Source: Deinococcus marmoris DSM 12784 (lineage in GTDB: Bacteria; Deinococcota; Deinococci; Deinococcales; Deinococcaceae). From it: DNA of 45,348 nt. Under the pieces are notes generated by a model. The model was given only the letters and a program-made list of their open reading frames with translations. It was not told the DNA's origin and did no database searches. Both the position numbers and the translations under genes were made by a program. Positions within the stretch are counted from its first letter, which is position 1. Every line of letters starts with the position of its first letter. Below are positions 9,584 through 19,836 of this stretch, one piece after another. The DNA lies in NCBI RefSeq assembly GCF_000701405.1, contig NZ_JNIV01000033.1:1-45348 (forward strand), written 5' to 3'.

Positions 9584-9618
9584 GAGGGTCTTAAAGTCAA
9601 AAGGTCTGAGGGTCTGAA
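9584..9618. repeat. Short GGGTC/AAAGTC intergenic repeat upstream of hisD
   Basis: GGAGGGTCTTAAAGTC, AAAAGGTCTGAGGGTC and similar 7-8-mers follow one another just upstream of the hisD ribosome binding site. The same phrase structure, GGAGGGTCAAAAAGTC, occurs at 32378-32409 upstream of the dehydrogenase/reductase gene, again directly beside an AGGAG site. Confidence 0.4.
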
Positions 9619-9669
9619 AGCAGATGCCTCTGGGGTGGACGGTCAAGGAAGCCGGGCCAGAGCCAGAGG

Positions 9670-10313
9670 TCAGTCGCGTCCCCGCCGCCGCCGCTTTTCA
9701 TTGGGGGCTGGGCGGCGGGCGGCAGTGGCCTGGGCATTGGCCTCAATCAGGCCGAAATCGGTGGGCTGGATCAGGCGGAGCAAACGGTGAGGGGCACCCT
9801 GCTCCACATACACGTAGGCGTTGCCGGGGCGCAGGTAGTAACCGTAGGCGTCCGCCTCCCCGATCTGGCTGTCGGGCAGGCGCTGGATCAGCACGCGCCC
9901 GCCGGTCAGGTGCGCGTAGGAGCGTTCCGGTCCGCCGTCCTGCGCCGCCGCACGGGCGCGCAGCCACAGCAGCAGCCCCACGGGATCGTGGTAGTCGGTG
10001 GTCAGCGGCGTGCTGGCCTCCTCCTTGCCCTGCCGCAGCGTGACCAGACCTGTGCGGCGGTCAAAGGTGGTCTCGAAGGCCGCCCGTCCCCGTCCGTCGC
10101 CCTCCGCGTAGCTGAGACTGGTCAGCGTGCGCGGATCGAGACGGCTGGTCTGCACCCGCCGTAGATCGGGCAACACGCCGCCAAAATCGGTCTGCACGCG
10201 CACCACCACTGCGCCGCGCTCCGGGCTGACCGTCCACGCCTGCTCTCCGGCGTAGCGCCCACCCAGCGTCAGCGTCAGACTGAAGGCTTCGGCCTCTCCT
10301 GCCTGCCCGACGG

Positions 10314-10332
<19 letters not shown>
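9670..10332 (-). CDS. DUF3108 domain-containing protein
   Basis: About 220 residues, beta-rich, matching the DUF3108 pattern: [19 protein letters not shown] near the N-terminus, then [17 protein letters not shown] and [14 protein letters not shown]. Function is unknown; relatives are exported or outer-membrane-associated. The frame is open back to a TGA at 10341-10339 inside deoB, with no ATG or GTG in the segment that encodes the first beta strands. The only upstream candidate is a CTG at 10332 giving [16 protein letters not shown], a short signal-like start after GGTGAG. A GTG at 10209 would cut into the domain. If CTG is right, the gene overlaps deoB by 19 nt and is coupled to it. The C-terminus is a basic tail (EKRRRRGRD). 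Confidence 0.65.
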
Positions 10333-11492
<1,160 letters not shown>

Positions 11493-11721
11493 GGGGTCAG
11501 TCTAAGGTGTGGACGCCTGGGGCAGGGTATTGATGGAGGGATGTTGAAGGTTGGGCTGCCCCGGCCTCCGGTCCGGCGGCGTGACGGTGCCTCACGCCCA
11601 CTGCCTTCACGACATCCCGCTCCCGACAGGCAGAGCCGGCCAGAGAGCCGGACCCCTCCCACCCCCAGCAAATCCGCCTTCTCTCACGGCCTTCAAACCA
11701 CCTGCGTGGTACGCTGCCCGC

Positions 11722-12522
11722 GTGACCGTGCCCGCCTCCCAGACCCCGACTTCTCCGGCTGCGACGTCTGTTTCCGCCCTGTCACGAGAGACTGCGCGGC
11801 CCGATCTGGTGGCCAGCAACCTGAGCAAATCCTACGGGCGGCGCGCGGTGGTGCGGGACGTGAGTTTCATGGTGCGGCCCGGCGAGATCGTGGCGCTGTT
11901 CGGCCCCAACGGGGCAGGGAAGACCACCACCTTTTACATGCTGGTGGGCTTTATTCGCCCCGGCGGCGGCAGCATTGCGCTGGGCGAAAAAGACGTGACG
12001 CGCCTGCCCATGCACGAGCGCGCCCGCATGGGCCTGGGCTACCTGCCGCAGGAACCCAGCGCCTTTCGCAAGCTGACGGCCCGCGACAACCTGCTGGCGA
12101 TCCTGGAATACCAGAACCTGTCCAAGGCCGAGCAGTTTGAACGTGCCGACGCGCTGCTGGCCGAATTCGGGCTGACCCATCTGGCAAACAATTTCGCCTA
12201 TCAGCTCTCGGGAGGGGAGCGCCGCCGTCTGGAACTGGCCCGCGCCCTGACCACCGATCCCGATTACCTGCTGCTCGATGAGCCGTTCACGGGCGTGGAC
12301 CCCAAGAGCATCCGCGAGATTCAGCGCCTGATCCGCGAGTTGCGGGACCGCCGGGGCATCGGCGTCTTTATCACCGACCACAATGTCCGCGAAACCATCG
12401 CGCTGACGGACCGGGTGTACCTGATGTTCGACGGTCAGGTCAAGTTCGAGGGCACGCCGCAGGAATTCGCGCAGGATATCCATGCCCGCAACGATTACCT
12501 CGGCGACGACTTCGAGCTGTAA
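11722..12522 (+). CDS. lptB: ABC transporter ATP-binding protein, LptB-type
   Basis: A 266-residue cytoplasmic ATPase of the LptB/YhbG group. Walker A is [10 protein letters not shown], the Q-loop follows in [16 protein letters not shown], the signature is [15 protein letters not shown], Walker B is [13 protein letters not shown], and the switch His is in ITDHNVRE. LptB powers lipopolysaccharide export in Gram-negatives; Deinococcus has an outer membrane-like envelope but no classical LPS, so another lipid or glycolipid is the likelier cargo. The first 30 residues are a disordered extension. The start is a GTG with TACGCT 6 nt upstream (leaderless). The DUF3084 gene follows after 16 nt. Confidence 0.88.
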   Translation: MTVPASQTPTSPAATSVSALSRETARPDLVASNLSKSYGRRAVVRDVSFMVRPGEIVALFGPNGAGKTTTFYMLVGFIRPGGGSIALGEKDVTRLPMHERARMGLGYLPQEPSAFRKLTARDNLLAILEYQNLSKAEQFERADALLAEFGLTHLANNFAYQLSGGERRRLELARALTTDPDYLLLDEPFTGVDPKSIREIQRLIRELRDRRGIGVFITDHNVRETIALTDRVYLMFDGQVKFEGTPQEFAQDIHARNDYLGDDFEL

Positions 12523-12538
12523 CGGGAGGCATTGAAGC

Positions 12539-14482
12539 GTGCTGTGGCTGTTTTTGCCCTTCGTGGTGGTGCTGTCGGGCGTGGTGGCCTACGCCGCCGA
12601 CACCATTGCCCGCAAGGCCGGGCGCAAGCACATCCGGCTGTTCGGGCTGCGGCCCAAGACCACGGCGCTGCTGGTGGCGGTGGCCTCCGGCATGGCGATC
12701 AGCGCGGCCAGTCTGGCGGCCTTCCTGCTGCTGAACCGCAACGCCGTGGCGACGATTGCCGAGGCCGATCAGTTGCGCCCCCGCATCGAGGCCCTGCGTC
12801 AAGAGGTAGGTGCGGTGCAGGGCGAGCTGAAATCGGTTCAGGGTGAGCGCGATCAGGCCCAGCGGGAGGCGGACAGGTCCGCCGGATTGCGGGCACAGGC
12901 CGAGGGGAAGCTGGCGGCTGTCCGCACCCAACTGGCCGCCACCAGCGCCGCCGAGAAGACCCTGCGCGCGGAAACGAAGACCTTGCAGGGACAGGTGGAC
13001 GAGCAGACGGCTGGCCTGAAAACCCTGGAGGTCCGCGCCGCCGAGAACCGCGTCAAACTCCAGAAGTCCGAACAGGCGCTGAAGGCCAGTCAGGCCCGCG
13101 CGCAGACGCTGGACAGCCAGGTGGTGGAGCTGAACACCCGTGTTGCCCTGGCCGAGCAGGAGGCGCAGTCGGCCCAGGAGCGCGCCGACACGGCGCAGGA
13201 CACCGCGCAGGCCCAGCAGGAAAAGGCGGTGGCGGCGCAGGCCACTGCAAAAGCCGCGCAGGATAGGGCGCTGGCCGCCCAGGCAACCGTTCGTCAGCAG
13301 GTGCAGGCCGCGCAGGCCAGCGCCCAGAAACAGGTGGGGGCGGCCCAGGCCAGCGTCCAGCAGGCCAAACAGAGTGCTGCCGCGCAGATCAGTGCCGCCG
13401 GGAAACAGGTCACGGACCTGAAATCTCAGGTGGCTGGCCTGGAACAGTCGCGCCAGCAGGCCGCCAATACGCTGACGGTAGCGCTGGCCGCCGCCGCCGC
13501 CGCCAGACAGCAGCAGCAGGTGGCGCAGCAGGCCAGGGACACGCTGGCCGCCCAGCGCGATCAGCTCACCGCGCAGCGCACCGCATTGACCGCGCAGCGC
13601 GACGCCCTGACCACCCAGCGGGACGCGTTAACGGCCCAGCGCGACAAACTGGTGGCCGATGGCGTCCGGCTGGCCAGGGAGCGGGATCAGGCGGCAAAAG
13701 AGCGCACCCAGGCCACGGCAGACCGGGAGAAGGTCCGCAAGGATCTGGGAACCCTGCAACAGCAGCAGCAGCAGCTCCGGGCCAGCAACGACGAGCTGAA
13801 GAACAGCAACGATTCGCTGGCCCGCGCCCTGGCCGACGCCCGCGCCAGCCTGGGCCGCTTGCAGGACGAGAACCTGTCCAGCCGCACCGAACTGAGCGCC
13901 AGCCGCAACACCGATCTGGCCTACCCCAAGAACGAACTGGTCTACGCCGCCGTGGTGCCGGGCGTCCGCAACCTGGATGGGTTCTTAAAAGACGCCGCCG
14001 GGGCGGCCCAGACGCGCGGCGCGAAGGCCACGGCCAGTTCTGCCAGCGCCCGCCTGAGTGGCAACGCCCGCACCGCCCTGGAAACCAAGTTGCGCGGCCT
14101 GAACGTCAGCACCTTCGTGCAGTGCCGGGCCGCCCAGAACGCCGCCGTGGGTTTTCCGGTGGACCTGAGTTGCGACGCCCGCCCCAACGCCGTGCTGTAC
14201 CGGGGCGGAGAGGTGATCCGGCGCGTCAGCGTCACGCTGGGGGGCGATCCACGCGCCATGCAGGACCAGATCAGCGAGCTGGTCAAGGACGCCGTGACCG
14301 ACATCACCACTCGCGGCGTGCCCAGCGAATACATCCTGAACAAGGGCCTGGACGTCTCCGAACTGGTCACGCTGCTGGACCGCCTGGGCAAGCGCACCGG
14401 CACGACAGCGGTGGTGGGCGTGGCCGCGCGGGAAGACGTGAGGCCCAGTATGCGGGTGGACCTGTACCCGGTGCTGCCTTAA
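12539..14482 (+). CDS. DUF3084 coiled-coil membrane protein
   Basis: A 647-residue protein. Two N-terminal hydrophobic segments (about residues 1-20, [19 protein letters not shown], and 40-62, [19 protein letters not shown]) anchor it, followed by about 350 residues of Ala/Gln/Arg-rich coiled coil and a compact C-terminal DUF3084 domain from about residue 460 ([17 protein letters not shown] onward). DUF3084 proteins are known mainly from Cyanobacteria and Deinococcota; function unknown. The GTG start follows GGGAGG at 9 nt. The direct linkage to lptB suggests a role at the envelope, perhaps spanning the periplasm. The coiled coil contains a tandem 7-residue repeat. Confidence 0.85.
   Translation: MLWLFLPFVVVLSGVVAYAADTIARKAGRKHIRLFGLRPKTTALLVAVASGMAISAASLAAFLLLNRNAVATIAEADQLRPRIEALRQEVGAVQGELKSVQGERDQAQREADRSAGLRAQAEGKLAAVRTQLAATSAAEKTLRAETKTLQGQVDEQTAGLKTLEVRAAENRVKLQKSEQALKASQARAQTLDSQVVELNTRVALAEQEAQSAQERADTAQDTAQAQQEKAVAAQATAKAAQDRALAAQATVRQQVQAAQASAQKQVGAAQASVQQAKQSAAAQISAAGKQVTDLKSQVAGLEQSRQQAANTLTVALAAAAAARQQQQVAQQARDTLAAQRDQLTAQRTALTAQRDALTTQRDALTAQRDKLVADGVRLARERDQAAKERTQATADREKVRKDLGTLQQQQQQLRASNDELKNSNDSLARALADARASLGRLQDENLSSRTELSASRNTDLAYPKNELVYAAVVPGVRNLDGFLKDAAGAAQTRGAKATASSASARLSGNARTALETKLRGLNVSTFVQCRAAQNAAVGFPVDLSCDARPNAVLYRGGEVIRRVSVTLGGDPRAMQDQISELVKDAVTDITTRGVPSEYILNKGLDVSELVTLLDRLGKRTGTTAVVGVAAREDVRPSMRVDLYPVLP
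13550..13654 (+). repeat. Five tandem 21-bp repeats within the DUF3084 gene
   Basis: Five imperfect 21-bp units encode [28 protein letters not shown] and AQRDKLV, each a heptad of the coiled coil. Slippage between units could change rod length in steps of one heptad without a frameshift. Confidence 0.8.
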
Positions 14483-14501
14483 CCAGTGCTGCCGTAAGCA
14501 G

Positions 14502-14529
14502 AAAAAAGCCCCCTCCGTGGGGAGAGGGC
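14502..14529 (-). terminator. Rho-independent terminator of the cyclophilin gene
   Basis: Read on the minus strand: a 9-bp stem (14529-14521 with 14516-14508), a 4-nt loop, then six T (14507-14502). Nearly identical to the rtcB terminator stem. Confidence 0.8.
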
Positions 14530-14545
14530 TGGGGCCAGAGCGGAC

Positions 14546-15298
<753 letters not shown>

Positions 15299-15373
15299 GC
15301 CCAGGAGTATTCCAGCCTTTGATGGGAGGAGCGTTGGAGTCTCCTGCTTGCGCCCTATGGGCCGCCCCACCCC

Positions 15374-15844
15374 CTACTCCAGCGGCAGGCTGGTGGTGTA
15401 TTTCTCCTGCTTGACCAGAATGGTGCTGGCGGTGTTGCGGACACCGGGAATGGCGGCCAGGGTATTGACCAGAAAGTGCTGGTAGGCGTCCAGATCGGGC
15501 ACGCTGACTTTCAGCAGGTAATCGATGTCGCCCAGGCACAGGTAGCACTCCAGCACTTCGGGGCGAGCCTGCATCTGCGTGGCGAAGTCGTTGAAGCCCT
15601 GACGGGTCTGCTTGTCCAGCGTGACACGCACCAGGACCAGCAGGTCGCGCCCCACCTTCTTGTGGTCCAGCAGCGCCACGTAGCGCTGGATGATGCCCTC
15701 TTCCTCCAGCCGCCGCACCCGCCGCAGCGTGGGCGCGGGGGTCAGCCCGATCTCGTCGGCCAGCTCGGTGTTGGGCAGCCGGGCGTCCCGCTGAAGAATG
15801 GTCAGAATCTGCCTGTCAATTGCGTCAAGATTATTTTGAGACAT
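15374..15844 (-). CDS. Lrp/AsnC family transcriptional regulator
   Basis: A 156-residue regulator. Residues 5-60 are the N-terminal helix-turn-helix (LDAIDRQILTILQRDARLPNTELADEIGLTPAPTLRRVRRLEEEGII); the C-terminal RAM domain shows VLECYLCLGDIDYLLKVSVPDLDAYQHFL, which binds amino acids and forms octamers. It is divergent from ald 190 bp away. Lrp-type activators of ald are known (for example AldR in mycobacteria), so alanine-responsive control of ald is a reasonable inference. An in-frame ATG four codons upstream is an alternative start. Confidence 0.92.
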   Translation of the reverse strand: MSQNNLDAIDRQILTILQRDARLPNTELADEIGLTPAPTLRRVRRLEEEGIIQRYVALLDHKKVGRDLLVLVRVTLDKQTRQGFNDFATQMQARPEVLECYLCLGDIDYLLKVSVPDLDAYQHFLVNTLAAIPGVRNTASTILVKQEKYTTSLPLE

Positions 15845-15870
15845 CTTGAGACGCATAATGACACGAATGA

Positions 15871-15883
15871 GCAATATCGTTGC
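15871..15883. promoter_or_regulatory. Candidate Lrp-type site between the regulator and ald
   Basis: GCAATATCGTTGC is an inverted repeat (GCAA/TTGC around 5 nt) lying 27 bp upstream of the regulator start, where autoregulation would act. It is short, so support is weak. Confidence 0.3.
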
Positions 15884-16034
15884 GCGAATGCCCCCAAAGA
15901 AGTGGCTTTCCGGCAATCCCCATCTGCCCCTGGCTTGTTAGGATACACCGTTCAAGTCGATTCCAATCCACGCTTTTTACCCCCTTTCCGGCCCCTGTGT
16001 TTCTATTTCCCAGCGCGGCCCAGGAGAAAACCCT

Positions 16035-17141
16035 ATGCAGATCGGAGTTCCCAAGGAAATCAAGGTCAAGGAGAACCGTGTTGCTCTCACGCCTGGCGGG
16101 GCGGCCACGCTGGTCCGGCGCGGCCACACCGTCATTGTTCAGGAGGGCGCGGGCGTCGGCAGCGGCCTGCCCGATCAGCAGTACATCGACGCCGGCGCAA
16201 CCATCGGCAGCGCCGAGGACGCCTGGGCTGCCGAGATGGTGGTCAAGGTCAAGGAGCCGATTGCCGCCGAGTACAGGTATCTACGCGAGGACCTGCTGCT
16301 GTTCACGTACCTGCACCTGGCCGCAGACCGCCCACTGACCGAGGCGCTGCTCGCGGCTGGCACCACTGGAGTCGCCTACGAAACCGTGCAGATCGAGGAC
16401 CGCAGCCTGCCCCTGCTGACGCCCATGAGTGAGGTCGCGGGCCGACTGAGCGTGCAGGCCGGCGCGTACCACCTGCAAAAGCCGGTGGGTGGGCGCGGCG
16501 TGCTGCTGGGCGGCGTTCCTGGCGTGCAGCCCGGCCATGTGGTCATCCTGGGCGGCGGCGTGGTGGGCACCAACGCGGCAAAGATGGCGATGGGCCTGGG
16601 CGCGCGGGTCACCATCCTGGACGTCAGCCACCGCCGACTGACCTATCTGGACGACGTGTTCTTTGGACGCCTGAGAACCATGATGAGCAGCGAGGCCAAC
16701 ATCCGCGCCCTGCTGCCCGAGGCGGACCTGCTGATCGGCGGCGTTCTGATTCCCGGCGCGAAGGCCCCCAACCTGGTCACCCGCGACATGCTGGGGCTGA
16801 TGCAGGAGGGCAGCGTGATCGCGGACGTGGCGGTGGATCAGGGCGGCTGCGTGGAGACCATTCACGCCACCACCCACGACGATCCCACCTACGTGGTGGA
16901 CGGCGTGGTGCATTACGGTGTAGCCAACATGCCGGGGGCCGTGCCGCGCACCAGCACCTTCGCGCTGACCAACGCCACCTTCCCGTACATGCTGCTGCTG
17001 GCCGATGAGGGCCGGTATGTGCTGAAGAAGAACGCCGCACTGCAACTGGGCGTCAACACCCACCGGGGCCAGTTGACTTACGGGGCTGTGGCCGAGGCTT
17101 TTGACCTGCCGCATGTGGAAGTGACGGCGGCGCTGGGATAG
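16035..17141 (+). CDS. ald: Alanine dehydrogenase
   Basis: NAD-dependent enzyme catalysing L-alanine to pyruvate and ammonia, usually for alanine use as carbon and nitrogen source. The 368 residues match the family: start [20 protein letters not shown], pyruvate-site Lys73 in VKVKEP, His94 in FTYLHLA, and the Rossmann motif [12 protein letters not shown] (171-182). AGGAG lies 8 nt before the ATG, with a long leader. Divergent from the Lrp-family gene and closed by a strong hairpin. Confidence 0.96.
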   Translation: MQIGVPKEIKVKENRVALTPGGAATLVRRGHTVIVQEGAGVGSGLPDQQYIDAGATIGSAEDAWAAEMVVKVKEPIAAEYRYLREDLLLFTYLHLAADRPLTEALLAAGTTGVAYETVQIEDRSLPLLTPMSEVAGRLSVQAGAYHLQKPVGGRGVLLGGVPGVQPGHVVILGGGVVGTNAAKMAMGLGARVTILDVSHRRLTYLDDVFFGRLRTMMSSEANIRALLPEADLLIGGVLIPGAKAPNLVTRDMLGLMQEGSVIADVAVDQGGCVETIHATTHDDPTYVVDGVVHYGVANMPGAVPRTSTFALTNATFPYMLLLADEGRYVLKKNAALQLGVNTHRGQLTYGAVAEAFDLPHVEVTAALG

Positions 17142-17151
17142 CAGTTCTGGG

Positions 17152-17185
17152 GCGGGCTGCCTCTTTGCAAGGAGAGGCAGCCCGC
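17152..17185 (+). terminator. Hairpin terminator after ald
   Basis: Perfect 12-bp GC-rich arms (17152-17163 and 17174-17185) with a 10-nt loop, 10 bp after the ald stop. There is no T-run, so termination may need a factor. Confidence 0.7.
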
Positions 17186-17244
17186 AAGGAGCTGCCCCCT
17201 AAGCGTCAAAGAGAAAGATCTTCATACAACCTGTATCCTCCGCT

Positions 17245-17273
17245 CATCTGACCTCTATACTTGGGGTCAGATG
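17245..17273 (+). promoter_or_regulatory. Promoter within a perfect 9-bp inverted repeat, overlapping the start codon
   Basis: CATCTGACC (17245-17253) and GGTCAGATG (17265-17273) are perfect inverted repeats. The 11-nt space between them holds the -10 box TATACT (17256-17261), and the right arm ends with the ATG of the peptidase gene. A repressor binding here would cover the -10, the transcription start and the start codon. Confidence 0.6.
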
Positions 17274-19157
17274 AAACTTTATGCTCCGGTTCTTGCAGCC
17301 CTGGGCACTGCCTTTCTGATTTATGGGGCGCTGGTCGCCAGCGCAGCACCGGCGCGGCCCTGGACGGTGGCTGTCTATCTGGACGCCGATCACAACCTCG
17401 ATTCCAGCGCGCTGGATGACCTGCTGGAAATGACCCAGGCCGGGCCGCTGAAGAACGTGAACGTCGTCTACCAGCTCGACCGCAAGGACGACGAGGAGGG
17501 CGCTGGGCCGGGGGTGGAACGCGGCGTGATCGAGAACGGCAAGCGCGTGGAGGTGGAGACGCTGCCCGAATTGAACAGCGACGATCCCCAGAATGTCGCC
17601 GCGTTCCTGAACTGGGCCTACGACTCGTACCCGTCGGCGCGGCGTGGGCTGATCATGTGGGATCACGGCGGGCAGTGGGATGGCGGCTTTGGCGGGGATA
17701 CCCACGGCCCTGGCCTGAGCGAGGAGAACTCCGGCAACCTCAAGCCTGAAGCCTTTGCTGCCGCCTTGCAGGGTGTTCTCAAGACCCTGGGCGGCCAGCC
17801 GCTCGATTTTCTGGGCTTCGACACCTGCCTGATGGGCGGCGCGGAACTGATTGCACAGTTCGCGCCGCTGACCCGGCTGTACATCGCCGACGCCGAGATC
17901 GATTATGGCAACGGCTGGAATTACGCCCCGACGCTCAGGGTGCTGGACGCCACGCCAGAGATCAGCATGACCGACTTCGGGGCGCAGGAGGTCAGGCTCT
18001 GGGAGGCGCAGCACCGCGAGGATGCCAGCGACAAGCTGTACGGCGTCCATGCGGCCTACGACACCAGCCGCTGGCCCGAGGTCCAGAAACAACTGGACGC
18101 CCTGTCGGTCACCCTCACGCCGCTGATCGGTGCGCCTGGCACCGCCGGATTCCTGTGGCGGGCGCGGGGCGAGGCGTTCCAGTATTCCTTCGACAACGAG
18201 GGTCAGCCGGGCAAGACCCTGCCCTATATCGATCTGGGACACTTTGCGGCGAAGGTTTCACAGTACAGCGGGGACGCGGACGTGAAGGCGAAGGCGGCGG
18301 CGCTGGGGGCAGCCACCGATCAACTGGTCATTGCCAAGTCCCTGGGTTCGCGGCGCAATGGGGCGTCCGCCCTGTCGATCTACTACCCGACACAGAAGCA
18401 GACCGTCCCAGACGCGGAGCTGCTGACCCGTTACAAGGCGCTGTCGATGAATACCGTGTCGCCGAACACCGCCGGCGCGTGGGCCAACTTTCAGCAGACC
18501 TGGACAGAGGCTGTGCGGGCAGACACGACGCCGCCCGGCCTGAAAAATGCGGACCTGACGCCCAACAAGGACAGTGGTGCCCTGGTGAGCTTCACGGCAG
18601 AGGGGGCGGACGTCTATTCGGCACTGGTCAGCCTGTATCAGGCCCTCGGCAAGGGTCAGTACCTCGACTACGGCGACGTGTACTACAAGCGGATCACGGC
18701 GGGCGATTACAGGTTCGACTGGAAAACGCAGGCGTGGTCGGTGGGCGACGGCGAGGTCTCGTCTCTGATCACGGCAGACCGTGGCGACCCGGACGACGAG
18801 TTCATGTCCGCGTCTGCCCAGTACACGCCGCCGGGCAGCGAACCCTACGATGTGATCGTGCAGTTCAGCGGTGACGGCGAGGTGACCGGCCTGCTCGACG
18901 ACAGCGGGGAGTCGCCGATCGGCATGGACGCCGAAGAGGGCGCGGCCTTGCAGTTCTACCTGCGAACCTACGACGAGACCACAGAGGAGTACGGCTGGCA
19001 GCTCCAGAAGGAAAAGCTGGACGTCACCGCAGATGACCTTTCGAATCTGATGGCCGAGCAGTCCGAGTTGCCCGACGGAACCTTCGAGCTGGATTTCAGC
19101 GTTTCCGACTATGCCGGGAATACCGCTGGCGACAATCTGGAAATCGACGTGCGCTAG
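17271..19157 (+). CDS. Clostripain-family (C11) cysteine peptidase, exported
   Basis: A 628-residue protein with an N-terminal signal or anchor (LAALGTAFLIYGALVASAA) and a caspase-like C11 domain at about 30-400: WTVAVYLDADHNLD, the catalytic His132 in MWDHGGQWDGGFGGD and Cys186 in GFDTCLMGGAELI. Members cleave after Arg or Lys and often self-process. The last 200 residues are beta-rich and acidic, resembling an Ig-like or wall-associated domain. Probably secreted, for nutrient acquisition or envelope turnover. The ATG lies inside an inverted repeat that also frames the -10. Confidence 0.88.
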   Translation: MKLYAPVLAALGTAFLIYGALVASAAPARPWTVAVYLDADHNLDSSALDDLLEMTQAGPLKNVNVVYQLDRKDDEEGAGPGVERGVIENGKRVEVETLPELNSDDPQNVAAFLNWAYDSYPSARRGLIMWDHGGQWDGGFGGDTHGPGLSEENSGNLKPEAFAAALQGVLKTLGGQPLDFLGFDTCLMGGAELIAQFAPLTRLYIADAEIDYGNGWNYAPTLRVLDATPEISMTDFGAQEVRLWEAQHREDASDKLYGVHAAYDTSRWPEVQKQLDALSVTLTPLIGAPGTAGFLWRARGEAFQYSFDNEGQPGKTLPYIDLGHFAAKVSQYSGDADVKAKAAALGAATDQLVIAKSLGSRRNGASALSIYYPTQKQTVPDAELLTRYKALSMNTVSPNTAGAWANFQQTWTEAVRADTTPPGLKNADLTPNKDSGALVSFTAEGADVYSALVSLYQALGKGQYLDYGDVYYKRITAGDYRFDWKTQAWSVGDGEVSSLITADRGDPDDEFMSASAQYTPPGSEPYDVIVQFSGDGEVTGLLDDSGESPIGMDAEEGAALQFYLRTYDETTEEYGWQLQKEKLDVTADDLSNLMAEQSELPDGTFELDFSVSDYAGNTAGDNLEIDVR

Positions 19158-19246
19158 GGCGGCGGGCGCGTGCGGCGACTTATCTTCCGTGGCCCCGGCT
19201 CGGATTCGGACCGTTTGAAGACAGCCTTCCTGCGCTAAAATCCCCC

Positions 19247-19753
19247 ATGCCCCGCCCAAGCTCCGGCGACTATCCCCCCTTTTACGCCCGCTACGTCGAC
19301 CTCGCACCAGAGGAAGATGTGGTGGGCGCGATGCTGGCGCAGGCCCCGCTGACCCGCGCCGCAATCCTGAACTTCGCGGACCGTCCCGACTTCCGCTACG
19401 CCCCCGACAAATGGAGCGTGAAGCAGATGGTGGGCCACATGGCCGACACCGAGCGCGTCTTCGGCTTCCGGGCGCTGTGGTTTGCCCGCGCCGACGCGTC
19501 CCCGCTGCCCGGCTTCGAGCAGGACGACTGGATGGCCGCCAGCGACTTTGACGCGCAACCGCTGGAAGACCTGCTGGCCGGGTTTGAAGCCGCCCGCACC
19601 AGCAATCTGCACATGCTCCGTCAGCTTGCGCCGGAAGCCTGGGCGCGGCGGGGCAAGGCCAGTGGGCATGAATTCACCGTGCGGGCCTACGCCCACCTGC
19701 TGCTGGGCCACGAGCGGGCGCATCTTCGGATTCTGGCCGAGCGCTATACTTAA
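19247..19753 (+). CDS. DinB-family protein
   Basis: A 168-residue member of the DinB_2/YfiT group: DKWSVKQMVGHMADTERVFGFRALWFARAD carries the first metal His and HLLLGHERAHLRILAERY the last two. Likely a thiol-dependent transferase or stress protein; activity unknown. It is unrelated at detailed sequence level to the DinB-fold gene at 4807. TAAAAT (19236-19241) is 5 nt before the ATG, with TTTGAA about 16 bp further up, so a leaderless start is likely. A terminator follows. Confidence 0.85.
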   Translation: MPRPSSGDYPPFYARYVDLAPEEDVVGAMLAQAPLTRAAILNFADRPDFRYAPDKWSVKQMVGHMADTERVFGFRALWFARADASPLPGFEQDDWMAASDFDAQPLEDLLAGFEAARTSNLHMLRQLAPEAWARRGKASGHEFTVRAYAHLLLGHERAHLRILAERYT

Positions 19754-19774
19754 GGCCGTAACTGGAAACAATTC

Positions 19775-19813
19775 CTGGCCCTGACCGTCGTGGTTGGGGC
19801 CAGTTCTGTTTTT
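19775..19813 (+). terminator. Rho-independent terminator
   Basis: CTGGCCC (19775-19781) pairs with GGGCCAG (19797-19803), with an inner ACC/GGT pair, followed by the T-rich TTCTGTTTTT. It ends the DinB_2 transcript; the AGGAGG site of the next gene follows shortly after. Confidence 0.75.
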
Positions 19814-19836
19814 CCGAAGCTGGAAAAGGAGGCCCC

